Below, piece after piece: positions 31,609 to 40,886 of a DNA stretch of 64,000 bases (the stretch's first letter is position 1; each line of letters opens with the position of its first letter). The stretch is from NCBI RefSeq assembly GCF_000761245.1, contig NZ_AWOR01000046.1, positions 248,001-312,000 of the forward strand. The letters run 5' to 3'. The notes under the pieces were generated by a model, which saw nothing but the letters and a program-made list of their open reading frames with translations, did no database searches and was not told the DNA's origin. The DNA is from Comamonas testosteroni. GTDB taxonomy: Bacteria; Pseudomonadota; Gammaproteobacteria; Burkholderiales; Burkholderiaceae_C. Made by a program: the position numbers and the translations under genes.

Positions 31609-32331
31609 TCAAGCGCTGACTTGATAGAAACTGGTGAGAATGCAATCGAGGCTGCTGAAATCCATGATGGGAGTCACAGATTCGGACATGTATTTCTGCC
31701 GCTGGCGCAGCAGGTCTTCATCTCCTTGCGTGTCATAGAAGCCGTGAGCACTGCCAATCGCGATATCGGGAAACTGCTCCTCGACGATGGCGTGGACTTC
31801 CGGGGCGTCCTTGGTCAAGCGTCGCACGACCAGGTTTTGCCGGTATCCGAAGATGGACTGCAGCGGGTAGGCATTGCTGCCATGGCCTTCACGCCAGTGA
31901 ACCATCCATTCTTCAAAGTTCATGCCGACCGGCTTTCTGAACAGCGCCACCTGGCACATGCCAGGTGTGCGCTTGCCTAGCGGCACTTCAGCATCAAAAC
32001 GCGCAATGCGTGCCTTGCGTTCTTCGGGGTAAGGCTCGGACTCGCAGACCAGGTAGGCATGCAGGCTTGCCACCTGCTGCGCGATCAGCGCCTGCACCGG
32101 GCCCAGCATGGATGCACTGTCCAGCCACAGACTGATCATTCCATCGAGAGGATGTTTGCTGAAAGTGATGCGCTGGCTTGCGGCCTTATCCATGGCGCCA
32201 TCGACAACCATCACACGAATTCGCGAGGCACCACAGGCTTGCAAGGAACTTTGCAAATCCATCAGCGACTGGCACCAACTTTCTGCCGAATGCTGTGCGG
32301 GGCGCCACAGGCTGAACATGATTTTTTCCAT
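31609..32331 (-). CDS. EthD domain-containing protein
   Basis: A 240-residue protein. Its C-terminal half (about residues 120-235) looks like an EthD/dimeric alpha-beta barrel domain: CQVALFRKPVGMNFEEWMVHW, EGHGSNAYPLQSIFGY and a final strand after DFSSLDCILTSFYQV. The N-terminal half is of similar size and may be a second, diverged barrel unit. EthD-like proteins accompany oxygenases and polyketide or aromatic pathways and may catalyse aldol or decarboxylation-type steps. ATG 32331 has a GAGG site. It lies 11 bases after the sulfotransferase gene. Confidence 0.8.
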   Translation of the reverse strand: MEKIMFSLWRPAQHSAESWCQSLMDLQSSLQACGASRIRVMVVDGAMDKAASQRITFSKHPLDGMISLWLDSASMLGPVQALIAQQVASLHAYLVCESEPYPEERKARIARFDAEVPLGKRTPGMCQVALFRKPVGMNFEEWMVHWREGHGSNAYPLQSIFGYRQNLVVRRLTKDAPEVHAIVEEQFPDIAIGSAHGFYDTQGDEDLLRQRQKYMSESVTPIMDFSSLDCILTSFYQVSA

Positions 32332-32342
32332 GAAAGCACCTC

Positions 32343-33530
32343 TTAGCTTTGGGTTGGCAGATGCCGGGATCGGTACAGCGCATAGTCGCGTTGCATCTGC
32401 TGCTCGCTCAGGCCAAAGGTCTCCAGACTGTAGTCATGACCCGCACGCTTTTCCCGGCCGTTGCCAGACAGCCATTGCTGCGCATCGGTGCGGGCTTTCT
32501 CGGTGAAGGGCATCTGGGCGAACTGATAGACAGCCTCCAGCACCTCCATGGGCTTGGCCACGGTGTCCGAGAAGTGGATATCCAGAAAGCGCCGGCTGTC
32601 CTGCTGCTCGCGCACTTGCATGGTGTGGTGAATACCGCGCGCCATGCGGCTGTTCCACTGGCGGCCTGCAGAGCTTGGGTCAGGCTGGTCGCTGTAGATC
32701 TGCCACAGCGTATGCGCCATGCTGGCCATGGAGGGGATGGTCTGCGCTGGCTCGCGATGAGTCAGAATGACCTGAGCCAGGGGAAAGACGGACAGCAGAA
32801 TTTCCAGCGTGTGCAGATGCTGCGGGGCTTTGAGCAGCCAGCGCTGGCCCTGCGCCTCGCCGCGCTGGCTCTTTTGCCATTGCAGAAACTGCAGCATCTT
32901 CTTGAGCTGCGTATAGACGGGGCGCTGATCCTGCTGATCGAGCCAGGCGGTGTAGCTGGGCACATCGGCGTAAGCGTCCATGGCGCAGAGAAAGGAATGC
33001 TCCATGAGCATGAATTCCTCGTCGCACAGCGTGGCGCTCATGGGGTGGATGGACAGAATCTGGGGAATCGCCTCAATCGTTTGAGCGACCTCTGCCTTGG
33101 CCATGGCCATGCGTTTTTCACAGTCCTGCGGGCCTTCACCGGTCAGTGGTGCCGGGTAGCGGGTCTCCCACCAGGCAGCAGAGTAAAAGCGCGGGTCTAC
33201 GGCCAGTGTTCGCTGCAGCATGGTGGTGCCGGTGCGCGGCAGGCCCACGATAACCAACGGATCTTCGATCTCGATCTTCGAGATTTCTGGGAAGCGCCGG
33301 AGATAGTCCTCCATGAGCAGGCGATTGACCAACTGACCCACGAGCCGCTCGCGCATCATGGCATTGCCAGTTGCCGACAGCTTGGCTTCGGTGTTCAAGG
33401 CTCGCGTCAGAACTTCCAGTGCTTGCTGGTAGTTGTCGTTGCCAAAATCATTGAGGCCTGGTGTACGTTCACGTGCAGCTTGCAGCAGTTCTTCGACGTG
33501 CAGAGTTTGGGGTGTCACAGGGGCATTCAT
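32343..33530 (-). CDS. PAPS-dependent sulfotransferase family protein
   Basis: A 395-residue sulfotransferase (Sulfotransfer_3 type). The 5'-phosphosulfate-binding loop is IVGLPRTGTTMLQRTLAVDP near residue 95, and the 3'-phosphate-binding region is QVILTHREPAQTIPSMASM. It should transfer the sulfonyl group of PAPS to a hydroxyl or amine of a small acceptor. Start ATG 33530 overlaps the stop of the DUF1214 gene (ATGA). Genes making PAPS lie upstream in the same direction, supporting a true PAPS role. The acceptor is unknown. Confidence 0.9.
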   Translation of the reverse strand: MNAPVTPQTLHVEELLQAARERTPGLNDFGNDNYQQALEVLTRALNTEAKLSATGNAMMRERLVGQLVNRLLMEDYLRRFPEISKIEIEDPLVIVGLPRTGTTMLQRTLAVDPRFYSAAWWETRYPAPLTGEGPQDCEKRMAMAKAEVAQTIEAIPQILSIHPMSATLCDEEFMLMEHSFLCAMDAYADVPSYTAWLDQQDQRPVYTQLKKMLQFLQWQKSQRGEAQGQRWLLKAPQHLHTLEILLSVFPLAQVILTHREPAQTIPSMASMAHTLWQIYSDQPDPSSAGRQWNSRMARGIHHTMQVREQQDSRRFLDIHFSDTVAKPMEVLEAVYQFAQMPFTEKARTDAQQWLSGNGREKRAGHDYSLETFGLSEQQMQRDYALYRSRHLPTQS

Positions 33531-34636
33531 ACAGTCTCCAGCAACTGGTCTATCGGGATAACTTTGGTGGTGGGGTGGCACTGCTCCTTGGCGCCAACCC
33601 AGCGCAGGCACATGGTTCCCTGGCGTAGACCGGCTGTCTGCAGCCAGTTGGCAATGCCGGGGTCCTTTTCACTCAGCACCAGAGTGACGCCGCCGCTCTC
33701 GTCGTACTGCGCTTGATGCTTGTTGATGCAGATCTGGTGGTAGCGGTAGTCCAAAGACTCCAGCCAGTAGTTATTGATCTGCAGATTCCAGAACGAGCAT
33801 TCCGGCACCTTGTCGATATGAATGACCAGGGCTTGGTCCTCGCTCAGTTCCCAATGCGAGTGGTAGTAGAAAATATTGGGATCACCGCCCACGGACTGGC
33901 AGTAGTCCTGATCGGCTGGCGGCAACTGATTGCTATGGGGTTGATAGCTTTGTGCCCAATCAGCAAAAAGCTTTGCGGTGTTTTCAACAAAGGATGTCAC
34001 GCGCTGCAGCGACTGCGCCAGCACCAAGGGGTCCAGCGGGCCGGGGGTGTCCGTGGTGCCAATGCGCTCGATGGCGAGCTTGGCGGGCACTTCGATCTTG
34101 CGGTCCATGAAGGTTTGGCGCACCAGCAAGGACACCGAGGCATCTTCCATGGGCAGCCAGTTGCCCGGCTGCGGGTCACGGCTGACGATGAGTTCGAAGT
34201 CGCCGTTCTCATCAGTCTTGAGCTGTGTGGCGTCGATAAACCCGGTGACGACCATGCGGCCATCGGTTTCATAGCCGCCTTTTTGCGTGCAAAAGCTCAG
34301 GTACGAAACTGTGCCTCGGTTGCCATGAATGCGGTATTGCATGGAACCGTTGAGGCGCGAGTATTCGTAGATGTTGTCCGGATTGTCCGCGCCAATCTTG
34401 GCGGTTTCGTGCGAGGTCTTGAAGAAGCTGGGAAACGCCGGGTCGGCGAATTCCACATGCATCTCCAGCGCGATGCGCAGCAGTCGGGTCAGATAGCGAT
34501 AGCCTTCTGCCCGCGTTGCGGGGTCGGCAGGGGTTTCGGGACGCAGAATCTGCTGGCCGCAGCGTTTGAGGTGATCGCAGAACTGCGACCAGGTTTCGCC
34601 GCTGAGCAGTTGTTCATTAATGGTTTGGGTATCCAT
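33527..34636 (-). CDS. DUF1214 domain-containing protein
   Basis: A 369-residue protein whose C-terminal part carries a DUF1214 domain (FYYHSHWELSEDQALVIHIDK, CSFWNLQINNYWLES and a final DPGIANWLQTAG segment). It lacks the DUF1254 half present in the protein at 58270-59667, and has no signal peptide, so it is probably cytoplasmic. DUF1214 proteins are frequent in steroid and hydrophobic-compound gene clusters, but their chemistry is unknown. Its start follows cysNC by 113 bases and its stop overlaps the sulfotransferase start by 4 bases. Confidence 0.85.
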   Translation of the reverse strand: MDTQTINEQLLSGETWSQFCDHLKRCGQQILRPETPADPATRAEGYRYLTRLLRIALEMHVEFADPAFPSFFKTSHETAKIGADNPDNIYEYSRLNGSMQYRIHGNRGTVSYLSFCTQKGGYETDGRMVVTGFIDATQLKTDENGDFELIVSRDPQPGNWLPMEDASVSLLVRQTFMDRKIEVPAKLAIERIGTTDTPGPLDPLVLAQSLQRVTSFVENTAKLFADWAQSYQPHSNQLPPADQDYCQSVGGDPNIFYYHSHWELSEDQALVIHIDKVPECSFWNLQINNYWLESLDYRYHQICINKHQAQYDESGGVTLVLSEKDPGIANWLQTAGLRQGTMCLRWVGAKEQCHPTTKVIPIDQLLETV

Positions 34637-34749
34637 GATCTGGCTTTCTTTGTGTGCCGCGCATTGCCAGGTGGTGGTCGTGTGCGGTGGGTGAAAGAAG
34701 AAAGAGGGGCGTTGCAAAGGCTGGCAACGCCACAGTTCATCCAGTTGCT

Positions 34750-36663
34750 TTAGTCTTCCGCTGCGATGATTTCGCGGGCCACCAGTTCGGCGATGATCTT
34801 GTCCACCGCCTCTTGCGCAGTCATCTCGGGGGTGGATATATGAATGTCCGGAGACTCCGGCACTTCAAACGGAGAGTCGATCCCCGTGAAGTTCTTCAGC
34901 TCGCCACGGCGCACTTTCTTGTAGAGACCCTTGGGGTCACGCTCTTCGGCAACGGAAAGAGGTGTGTCGATGAATACTTCGAGGAACTCGCCATCTCTCA
35001 CCAGCTTGCGCGCCATTTCGCGTTCTGCCTGGAATGGCGAGATGAAGGCGGTGATGGCAATCAGCCCGGCGTCCACAAACAGCTTGCCCACTTCAGCGAC
35101 GCGGCGAATGTTCTCCACGCGGTCTGCATCGGTGAAGCCAAGGTCGCGATTGAGGCCGTGGCGCACGTTGTCGCCGTCGAGCAGATAGGTATGCCGGCCA
35201 CGTGCATGCAGACGGGTTTCGAGCAGATTGGCAATGGTGGATTTGCCAGCGCCCGACAGACCGGTAAACCATAGCAAGGCCGGTTTTTGATGCAGGCGTT
35301 CGGAACGCGCTTCCTGGTTCACATTCATATGCTGCATATGAATGTTCTGCGAGCGACGCAGCGAGTAGTCGATCAGACCCGCGCCCACCGTGGCATTGCT
35401 CAGGCGATCGATCAGGATGAAGCTGCCTGTTTCGCGATTGTCCTTATAGGCATCGAAAGCGATAGGCTGGCTGCTGGACAGATTGCAGACGCCGATTTCA
35501 TTGAGTGCCAGTTCCTTGGCGGCCAGATGCTCCAGCGTGTTGACATTGATCTTGTATTTGGGGGCGGCGAAGGTGACGGGAATCGTCTTGCCGCCGATCT
35601 TCATCAGATAGGGACGACCGCCGAGCATGGGCTGCTCATGCATCCAGATGAGCGTGACCTGGAACTGATCGGCCACATCGGAAGGTGCATCCGCAACCGC
35701 AATCACATCTCCCCGGCTGCAGTCCACCTCGTCGGCCAGCGTCAGGGTAACGGACTGGCCAGCAACCGCCTGCTGCAGATCTCCATCCTGGGTAACGATG
35801 CGCGCAACCTTGGTCACGCGCCCGCTAGGCAGGATGCGGACGCTGTCTCCGGGGTGAATCTGGCCGCTGGCAATGCAGCCCGCAAAGCCGCGGAAGTCGA
35901 GGTTGGGGCGATTGACCCATTGCACAGGCATGCGAAACGGCAGTTTTTGCTGGCGCGCTTCGTCGATCTCCACCGTCTCCAGATAGCCCATGAGCGTGGT
36001 GCCGCGGTACCAGGGCATGTGCTCGCTCTGCTCGGTGATGTTGTCACCACGCAAGGCCGACATGGGGATGGCCGTGATGTCTTCCAGATTGATTTTCTTG
36101 GCGAACTCGCGGTAGTCGGCCACGATGTCGTTGAAGATTTTTTCGGAGTAGCCCATCAAGTCCATCTTGTTGACGGCCAGCACGATTTTGCGGATGCCGA
36201 TCAGCGATGCCAGATAGCTATGGCGCTTGGATTGCGTCAGCACACCGCGGCGCGCATCGATCATCACCACGGCCACATCGGCGGTGGAAGCACCAGTGAC
36301 CATATTGCGGGTGTACTGCTCATGGCCGGGCGTGTCGGCCACGATGAACTTACGCTGGTCGGTAGAGAAGAAGCGGTAGGCCACATCGATGGTGATGCCT
36401 TGCTCGCGCTCTGCGGCCAGACCATCGACGAGCAGCGCGAAGTCCAGCTCGCCGCCTTGCGTGCCGACTTTCTTGGAGTCCGCGACCAGTGCCTCCATCT
36501 GGTCCTCAAACAGCATCTTGGATTCGTACAGCAAGCGTCCGATCAGTGTGCTCTTGCCGTCATCCACGCTGCCGCAGGTGATGAAGCGCAGCAGGCTTTT
36601 TTGCTCGTGTGCCTTCAGGTATTTCTCGATATCTTCAGAGATGAGTGCAGATACATGTGACAT
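34750..36663 (-). CDS. cysNC: bifunctional sulfate adenylyltransferase subunit 1 / adenylylsulfate kinase (CysNC)
   Basis: A 637-residue fusion. Residues 1-about 430 are CysN, the regulatory GTPase of ATP sulfurylase: P-loop GSVDDGKST, switch [13 protein letters not shown], then EF-Tu-like beta barrels. Residues about 450-637 are APS kinase CysC with P-loop [24 protein letters not shown] and [25 protein letters not shown]. With CysD it converts sulfate and ATP to PAPS. The architecture resembles rhizobial NodQ, which feeds a sulfotransferase. The start overlaps the cysD stop by 1 base (TGATG). Confidence 0.95.
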   Translation of the reverse strand: MSHVSALISEDIEKYLKAHEQKSLLRFITCGSVDDGKSTLIGRLLYESKMLFEDQMEALVADSKKVGTQGGELDFALLVDGLAAEREQGITIDVAYRFFSTDQRKFIVADTPGHEQYTRNMVTGASTADVAVVMIDARRGVLTQSKRHSYLASLIGIRKIVLAVNKMDLMGYSEKIFNDIVADYREFAKKINLEDITAIPMSALRGDNITEQSEHMPWYRGTTLMGYLETVEIDEARQQKLPFRMPVQWVNRPNLDFRGFAGCIASGQIHPGDSVRILPSGRVTKVARIVTQDGDLQQAVAGQSVTLTLADEVDCSRGDVIAVADAPSDVADQFQVTLIWMHEQPMLGGRPYLMKIGGKTIPVTFAAPKYKINVNTLEHLAAKELALNEIGVCNLSSSQPIAFDAYKDNRETGSFILIDRLSNATVGAGLIDYSLRRSQNIHMQHMNVNQEARSERLHQKPALLWFTGLSGAGKSTIANLLETRLHARGRHTYLLDGDNVRHGLNRDLGFTDADRVENIRRVAEVGKLFVDAGLIAITAFISPFQAEREMARKLVRDGEFLEVFIDTPLSVAEERDPKGLYKKVRRGELKNFTGIDSPFEVPESPDIHISTPEMTAQEAVDKIIAELVAREIIAAED

Positions 36664-38582
36664 CAGAAATACCCCTCTTGCTTCTTCTTTTCCATGGATG
36701 CGGCCGAGTCGTGGTCGATCATCCGGCCCTGTCGTTCCGAAGTACGGGTCAGCAGCATTTCCTGAATGATCTTGGGCAAGCTGTTGGCGTCGGATTCGAC
36801 GGCCCCCGTCAGGGGGTAGCAGCCCAGGGTGCGAAAGCGAACATTTCGCATCATGGGAACTTCGCCACTCTTGAGCGGCATGCGCTCGTCATCGACCATC
36901 AGCAGCGTGCCGTCGCGCTCCACCACAGGGCGCGGGGCCGAGAAGTACAGCGGGACGATTGGAATGTTTTCCAGATAGATGTATTGCCAGATATCCAGCT
37001 CGGTCCAGTTGGACAGCGGAAACACGCGGATCGACTCGCCCTTGTTCTTGCGTGTGTTGTACAGATGCCAGAGTTCCGGGCGCTGGTTTTTGGGATCCCA
37101 GCGATGCTGGTCCGAGCGGAAGGAAAAGATGCGTTCCTTGGCGCGAGACTTCTCTTCATCGCGGCGCGCGCCACCAAAGGCGGCGTCGAAGCCATACTTG
37201 TCGAGAGCTTGCTTCAGGCCCTCGGTCTTCATGACGTCGGTATGAATTTGCGAACCATGCTTGAACGGGCTGATGCCCATTTCAAGACCTTCGGGGTTGA
37301 TGTGGACCAGCAGGTCCATGCCCAGCTTGGCTGCCATCTGGTCACGAAAGCGGTACATGTCCTGAAACTTCCAGGTCGTGTCCACATGCAGCAAGGGGAA
37401 GGGCGGCTTGGCGGGGTAGAACGCCTTCATCGCCAGGTGCAGCATGACCGCACTGTCCTTGCCGATGGAGTAGAGCATGACGGGGTTTTCTGCCTCGGCA
37501 ACAACCTCGCGCATGGCCTGAATGCTTTCGGCTTCCAGCCTTTGCAAATGAGTCAGCACCACAGATTTCTCCTTGGTTTTTTGTTTTGGGTGCTGCCAAC
37601 TGTAGGAGTCCGTTAAATCAAATCTTTGCGCGAATTGATGTTTTAGAAGTTGCTGCGTCATGCTCGTCATAGCATCCAGCTTCGGTGACGTTGGGGTTCT
37701 GGCATTGGTGTTCTTCGGCACCAGCGATACGTCTTGCGCAGTCTTCAAGATGCTGCTGGCCAATTCGTTCGACTGGATGAGCATCTCTGTGGCAGCAGGC
37801 AGATGAAACAGGCGAAGCCGGTCGTGGCTGTCGCTGGCAAGCGATGAAAAAGTGGCCGCGCGCTGCCACTGCATGGCGGCAAGCAGGGCAAAGATCTTGC
37901 CCTCACTGGAGCACCTGAGGCGATCAAAGAAATCTTCCAGATGCGCGGCGCACAGGCTGCCTTCATACGGTTGCCAATACACCTTGCCGCGGTTGTTGAC
38001 AGCACGCAAGATGCCATGCCTCAGGCGTCCGGGGCAGTTGTTATGGGCACCAAAATCATCGATCCAGACAATGCTGGCGCTCTCTTTTCGGGCCTGCTCG
38101 CAAATATCCAGATAAGTAGTGGCATACCAGCGCTGCACATTGCTGGATGCCTGCTTCATGCGCTTGGCAGGGCGGTCGGCATTCAGGTTCCAGCGCTGCA
38201 GGTACTGGGCGTTGGTGCGCTCGGGCAAGTCAAGCTGCTGGCGCTGCAAGATCAGCTGCTGCATGGCTTCTAGCTGCCACAGCAAAAAAGGCAGGCCATG
38301 GTCGGCGGGCTGGGTGCTGACCAGTTGCACATAGATGTCCTGCTCCTGTATGGCCGACAAGGAGCGGCCTTCGCCAGGTTTGCGGCCTCGCTCGCGCACA
38401 GGGACGGCGTTCCATCCCCCTTCCTGCCAGGCTTTGTGGGCGGCAATGATGGTTGGTGTGGACAGGCCCGTCGCCTTACCGACTTCTTTGAGTGTTTTGC
38501 CTTCAAGCCGCAGTTTCACGGCTTGAATTCGCAGTGGATTGATTTCCTGGACACTGAGTTTCTTACCAACAGCCATGCTCAT
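36663..38582 (-). CDS. cysD: IS630-like HTH/DDE-domain region fused in frame to sulfate adenylyltransferase subunit 2 (CysD)
   Basis: A continuous 639-codon frame. Residues 341-639 are complete CysD: LHLxRLEAES-type start [12 protein letters not shown]-loop [57 protein letters not shown]. Residues 1-about 320 resemble IS630-type transposases: helix-turn-helix ([20 protein letters not shown]), a winged-helix linker, and one DDE-like strand ([13 protein letters not shown]). The remaining catalytic carboxylates cannot be aligned, so it looks domesticated. A strong internal ribosome site and GTG at 37562 may also give free CysD of 299 residues. ATG 38576, with AGGA upstream, is an alternative first start. 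Confidence 0.85.
   Translation of the reverse strand: MSMAVGKKLSVQEINPLRIQAVKLRLEGKTLKEVGKATGLSTPTIIAAHKAWQEGGWNAVPVRERGRKPGEGRSLSAIQEQDIYVQLVSTQPADHGLPFLLWQLEAMQQLILQRQQLDLPERTNAQYLQRWNLNADRPAKRMKQASSNVQRWYATTYLDICEQARKESASIVWIDDFGAHNNCPGRLRHGILRAVNNRGKVYWQPYEGSLCAAHLEDFFDRLRCSSEGKIFALLAAMQWQRAATFSSLASDSHDRLRLFHLPAATEMLIQSNELASSILKTAQDVSLVPKNTNARTPTSPKLDAMTSMTQQLLKHQFAQRFDLTDSYSWQHPKQKTKEKSVVLTHLQRLEAESIQAMREVVAEAENPVMLYSIGKDSAVMLHLAMKAFYPAKPPFPLLHVDTTWKFQDMYRFRDQMAAKLGMDLLVHINPEGLEMGISPFKHGSQIHTDVMKTEGLKQALDKYGFDAAFGGARRDEEKSRAKERIFSFRSDQHRWDPKNQRPELWHLYNTRKNKGESIRVFPLSNWTELDIWQYIYLENIPIVPLYFSAPRPVVERDGTLLMVDDERMPLKSGEVPMMRNVRFRTLGCYPLTGAVESDANSLPKIIQEMLLTRTSERQGRMIDHDSAASMEKKKQEGYF
37557..37575 (-). 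promoter_or_regulatory. internal ribosome binding site and GTG start for free CysD
   Basis: Minus-strand AAGGAG at 37574-37569 stands 6 bases before GTG 37562-37560 (a second GTG follows at 37559-37557). Translation from here would begin [13 protein letters not shown], the normal CysD N-terminus (E. coli CysD 302 residues, here 299). It therefore decides whether CysD is made alone, as the 639-residue fusion, or both. Confidence 0.75.
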
Positions 38583-38699
38583 TCCTGTTAAACATTCACT
38601 CGCTTATTTGCGAAGATCCGGACGCATTTACTGTCGGTCTGTCCTCTGATCGGCGCATAGGCCAAACGGACCACATGAATAACAAAACAGGAGATTTTT
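38583..38699. promoter_or_regulatory. divergent promoter region, cysD fusion / cysQ
   Basis: This 117-base gap separates the leftward HTH-cysD fusion and the rightward cysQ, so both promoters must lie here. It is AT-rich at both ends (TTAAACATTCACTC and AATAACAAAACAGG). No confident -35/-10 pair was assigned. The HTH domain of the fusion is an obvious candidate to bind it. Confidence 0.5.
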
Positions 38700-39473
38700 G
38701 TGACTCAGACTCGAAGTGCACTGCTTGAAGACGTAATGGCCATCACCCGCGAAGCGGGTGCTTTAATCATGAAGATCTATCGCTGCGACTTTGAGGTACG
38801 CGGCAAGCAGGATGCATCGCCCGTGACAGAAGCCGACGAAAAGGCCGAGCGCCTGATTCTTGAGCGCCTGGGTGCCTTGCAGTCGCAATTTCCCATCGTT
38901 TCCGAGGAAGCCGCTGCCGCGGGATATGTACCTGAGATGGGGCAGTGCTTCTGGCTGGTGGATCCTCTTGATGGCACCAAGGAATTCATCAACCGCAATG
39001 GCGAGTTCACAGTCAATATCGCGCTGATCGAAAATGGAGACCCTGTGCTGGGCGTCGTTTTCGCTCCAGCGCTGGATCGCATGTACTCTGGAGCCATAGG
39101 ACTTGGCGCATGGCTGGAGATGCAGGGAAAGCGCCAAGCCATTGAATGCAGAAGCATCCCGGAGGATGGCCTTGATGTGGTGGCCAGTCGTTCGCACGGC
39201 GATGCTGATGCGCTTGATCAGTTTCTCAATGGGCGCTTGGTGCGCTCACTCAAAAGTGCGGGCTCATCGCTCAAGATTTGTCTGATTGCACAGGGAGAGG
39301 CTGACCTCTATCCACGCTTGGGGCGAACCATGGAGTGGGATATCGCTGCGGGTCATGCGGTGCTGGCCGCTGCAGGCGGCCAGATTCATGCGCTCAATGG
39401 AGATGTTCTGAGCTACGGCAAGCGAGATTTGAGTAATCCTCATTTCTATGCATGCTCGTCAGATTACCGCTGA
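38700..39473 (+). CDS. cysQ: 3'(2'),5'-bisphosphate nucleotidase CysQ
   Basis: A 257-residue inositol-monophosphatase-fold enzyme that hydrolyses PAP (the by-product of PAPS use) to AMP. Metal-binding motifs are VTEADEKAE, SEE (IVSEEAA), WLVDPLDGTKEFINRNGEFTVNIAL (hallmark DPLDGTKEF of CysQ) and WDIAAGHAVL near the C-terminus. The start is GTG 38700 with AGGAG upstream. Divergent from the cysD fusion, it completes a make-use-recycle set for PAPS. Confidence 0.94.
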   Translation: MTQTRSALLEDVMAITREAGALIMKIYRCDFEVRGKQDASPVTEADEKAERLILERLGALQSQFPIVSEEAAAAGYVPEMGQCFWLVDPLDGTKEFINRNGEFTVNIALIENGDPVLGVVFAPALDRMYSGAIGLGAWLEMQGKRQAIECRSIPEDGLDVVASRSHGDADALDQFLNGRLVRSLKSAGSSLKICLIAQGEADLYPRLGRTMEWDIAAGHAVLAAAGGQIHALNGDVLSYGKRDLSNPHFYACSSDYR

Positions 39474-39553
39474 TTTAAAGCTTTCGCACAGCATTGCCTC
39501 CCGCCCTGAATGCCCTGAGTGCGGGCACTCACCACCTCTGTGTTTGACGATAG

Positions 39554-40525
39554 ATGAACTTTGCCGTGACGCTAATTCGAGCTTGCCTGCTTTGCGGGCT
39601 GCTGATGAGTGCAGCCTGTGCCGACAAGGCTGCGTCTCGCCAACCCGTCAAAATCGTTGTCGGATTCGAAGCCGGCGGTGCTATGGATACCTTGGCGCGC
39701 GCGTTCGCAACCCAGCTCTCGGCGCGATTGCAGCGTTCAGTCTATGTGGAAAACAGAGTGGGGGCAGGTGGAGCCATCGCCGCGAACTATGTTGCGAAAT
39801 CCAGGCCCGATGGGAATACGTTGCTCTTGGCGTCGCCTGCCGAAATTTTCATCAATCCCATTTACACCAGAAGTCGGGACTCGGGCGAGGTCGCTGACAT
39901 GGTGCCGGTCGCCAAAATTTCCTCTGCTCCTATTGTTCTTGCCACGCGTGGCGACTCCGCAATACATCAACTGGGTGATATCGCAACCGCAGCACAAAAA
40001 AATGCCCGTGGCTTGAGTTTCGCATCCTCGGGAATTGGCAGCTTGCAGCATCTGGTGGGCGAGAGCTTGGGCAAAGCCCTGGGTGTGGAGCTATTGCATG
40101 TTCCATACGGGGGAGCCGCTTCTGCAACTGCAAGCCTGATGGGCAAACAAGTGGATTTACTCTTTGCGGGGCTTGCTCCCATAGCCTCCCATCTTCAAAG
40201 CCAAAAGATGCACGCATTGGGGATTGCATCGGCTCAAAGGTCGAAGCGTTTTTCCGATATCCCCACGTTTCAGGAGAAGGGACTCCAAGGCGTCAGCTTC
40301 GAATACTGGCAAGGTATCTTCCTTCCCAAGGGAGCAACATCCGAACTGGCTCTGTATCTATCCACCGAGATCAACAAGGTGATCAAAGACACAGATTTTG
40401 TGGATCAACTAGAAAATTCAGGTTTTGAAGTTGCGTACAAGGACTACAAACAATTCGGACCATTTTTGATGGCCGAAGATCAGCGCTACCGAAGTTTCTT
40501 TAGGAAAAGCGGCTTTTTATATTGA
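39554..40525 (+). CDS. Bug/TctC family substrate-binding protein
   Basis: A 323-residue exported solute-binding protein. The signal peptide ends near SAACADKAASRQP (the Cys lacks a proper lipobox). Bug motifs are GGAMDTLARAFATQL, YVENRVGAGGAIAANYVAKSRPDGNTLL and FSDIPTFQEKGLQGVSFEYW. No membrane subunits are adjacent. Codon use looks less GC-rich than neighbouring housekeeping genes. It lies 80 bases after cysQ. Whether it imports a substrate or sulfate ester for the sulfation cluster is speculation. Confidence 0.85.
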   Translation: MNFAVTLIRACLLCGLLMSAACADKAASRQPVKIVVGFEAGGAMDTLARAFATQLSARLQRSVYVENRVGAGGAIAANYVAKSRPDGNTLLLASPAEIFINPIYTRSRDSGEVADMVPVAKISSAPIVLATRGDSAIHQLGDIATAAQKNARGLSFASSGIGSLQHLVGESLGKALGVELLHVPYGGAASATASLMGKQVDLLFAGLAPIASHLQSQKMHALGIASAQRSKRFSDIPTFQEKGLQGVSFEYWQGIFLPKGATSELALYLSTEINKVIKDTDFVDQLENSGFEVAYKDYKQFGPFLMAEDQRYRSFFRKSGFLY

Positions 40526-40886
40526 TCTCATGAATCTGTTTGGAGCTCGGATTTAGCTAGATCATTTGATGTAGAAATCGCCGCGCAGGATCTGCTCTTG
40601 CTTGGCTTGAACGGCAGCATGGGGTCTGCAGTGCATGTTCCTGAGCTGTGATAGAGGACTTCAGCCAAATATAGTCGGGTTGGAACTGACATTCATTGTC
40701 GCCTGTTTGCCAGAAACCTGGCGTTGACCGGTAGCTCGCGAGGCGGGCGTGAGCAGCAACTATCGTTGTCAAGCTACCGCAGGGGGATTTCCATCCTTTG
40801 AAGAATATCCGGTGATGGGACATGGGACTTAAACGTATAGATGACGAGAAGTCACTGATTGAGAAATACACCAGAAGAAGCCGTGG
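40526..40886. other. intergenic region with no supported gene
   Basis: 361 bases between the Bug gene and the LysR gene. A 104-codon minus-strand frame (40557-40871) exists but has no ribosome site or domain I recognise. It may be a decayed gene. No terminator was clear. Confidence 0.4.

Noticed and set aside
29319..34636. Horizontal-transfer island boundaries
   Set aside because: No tRNA-flanking repeats, integrase or attachment sites were seen. Base composition appears somewhat lower in GC by eye, but this was not measured.
36663..38582. Intact IS630 insertion sequence next to cysD
   Set aside because: No terminal inverted repeats or TA target duplication were seen, the DDE residues cannot be aligned, and the frame continues into CysD without a stop.
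40557..40871. 104-codon minus-strand frame as a gene
   Set aside because: No ribosome site, no recognised domain and no coupling to neighbours; a decayed gene remains possible but cannot be supported.
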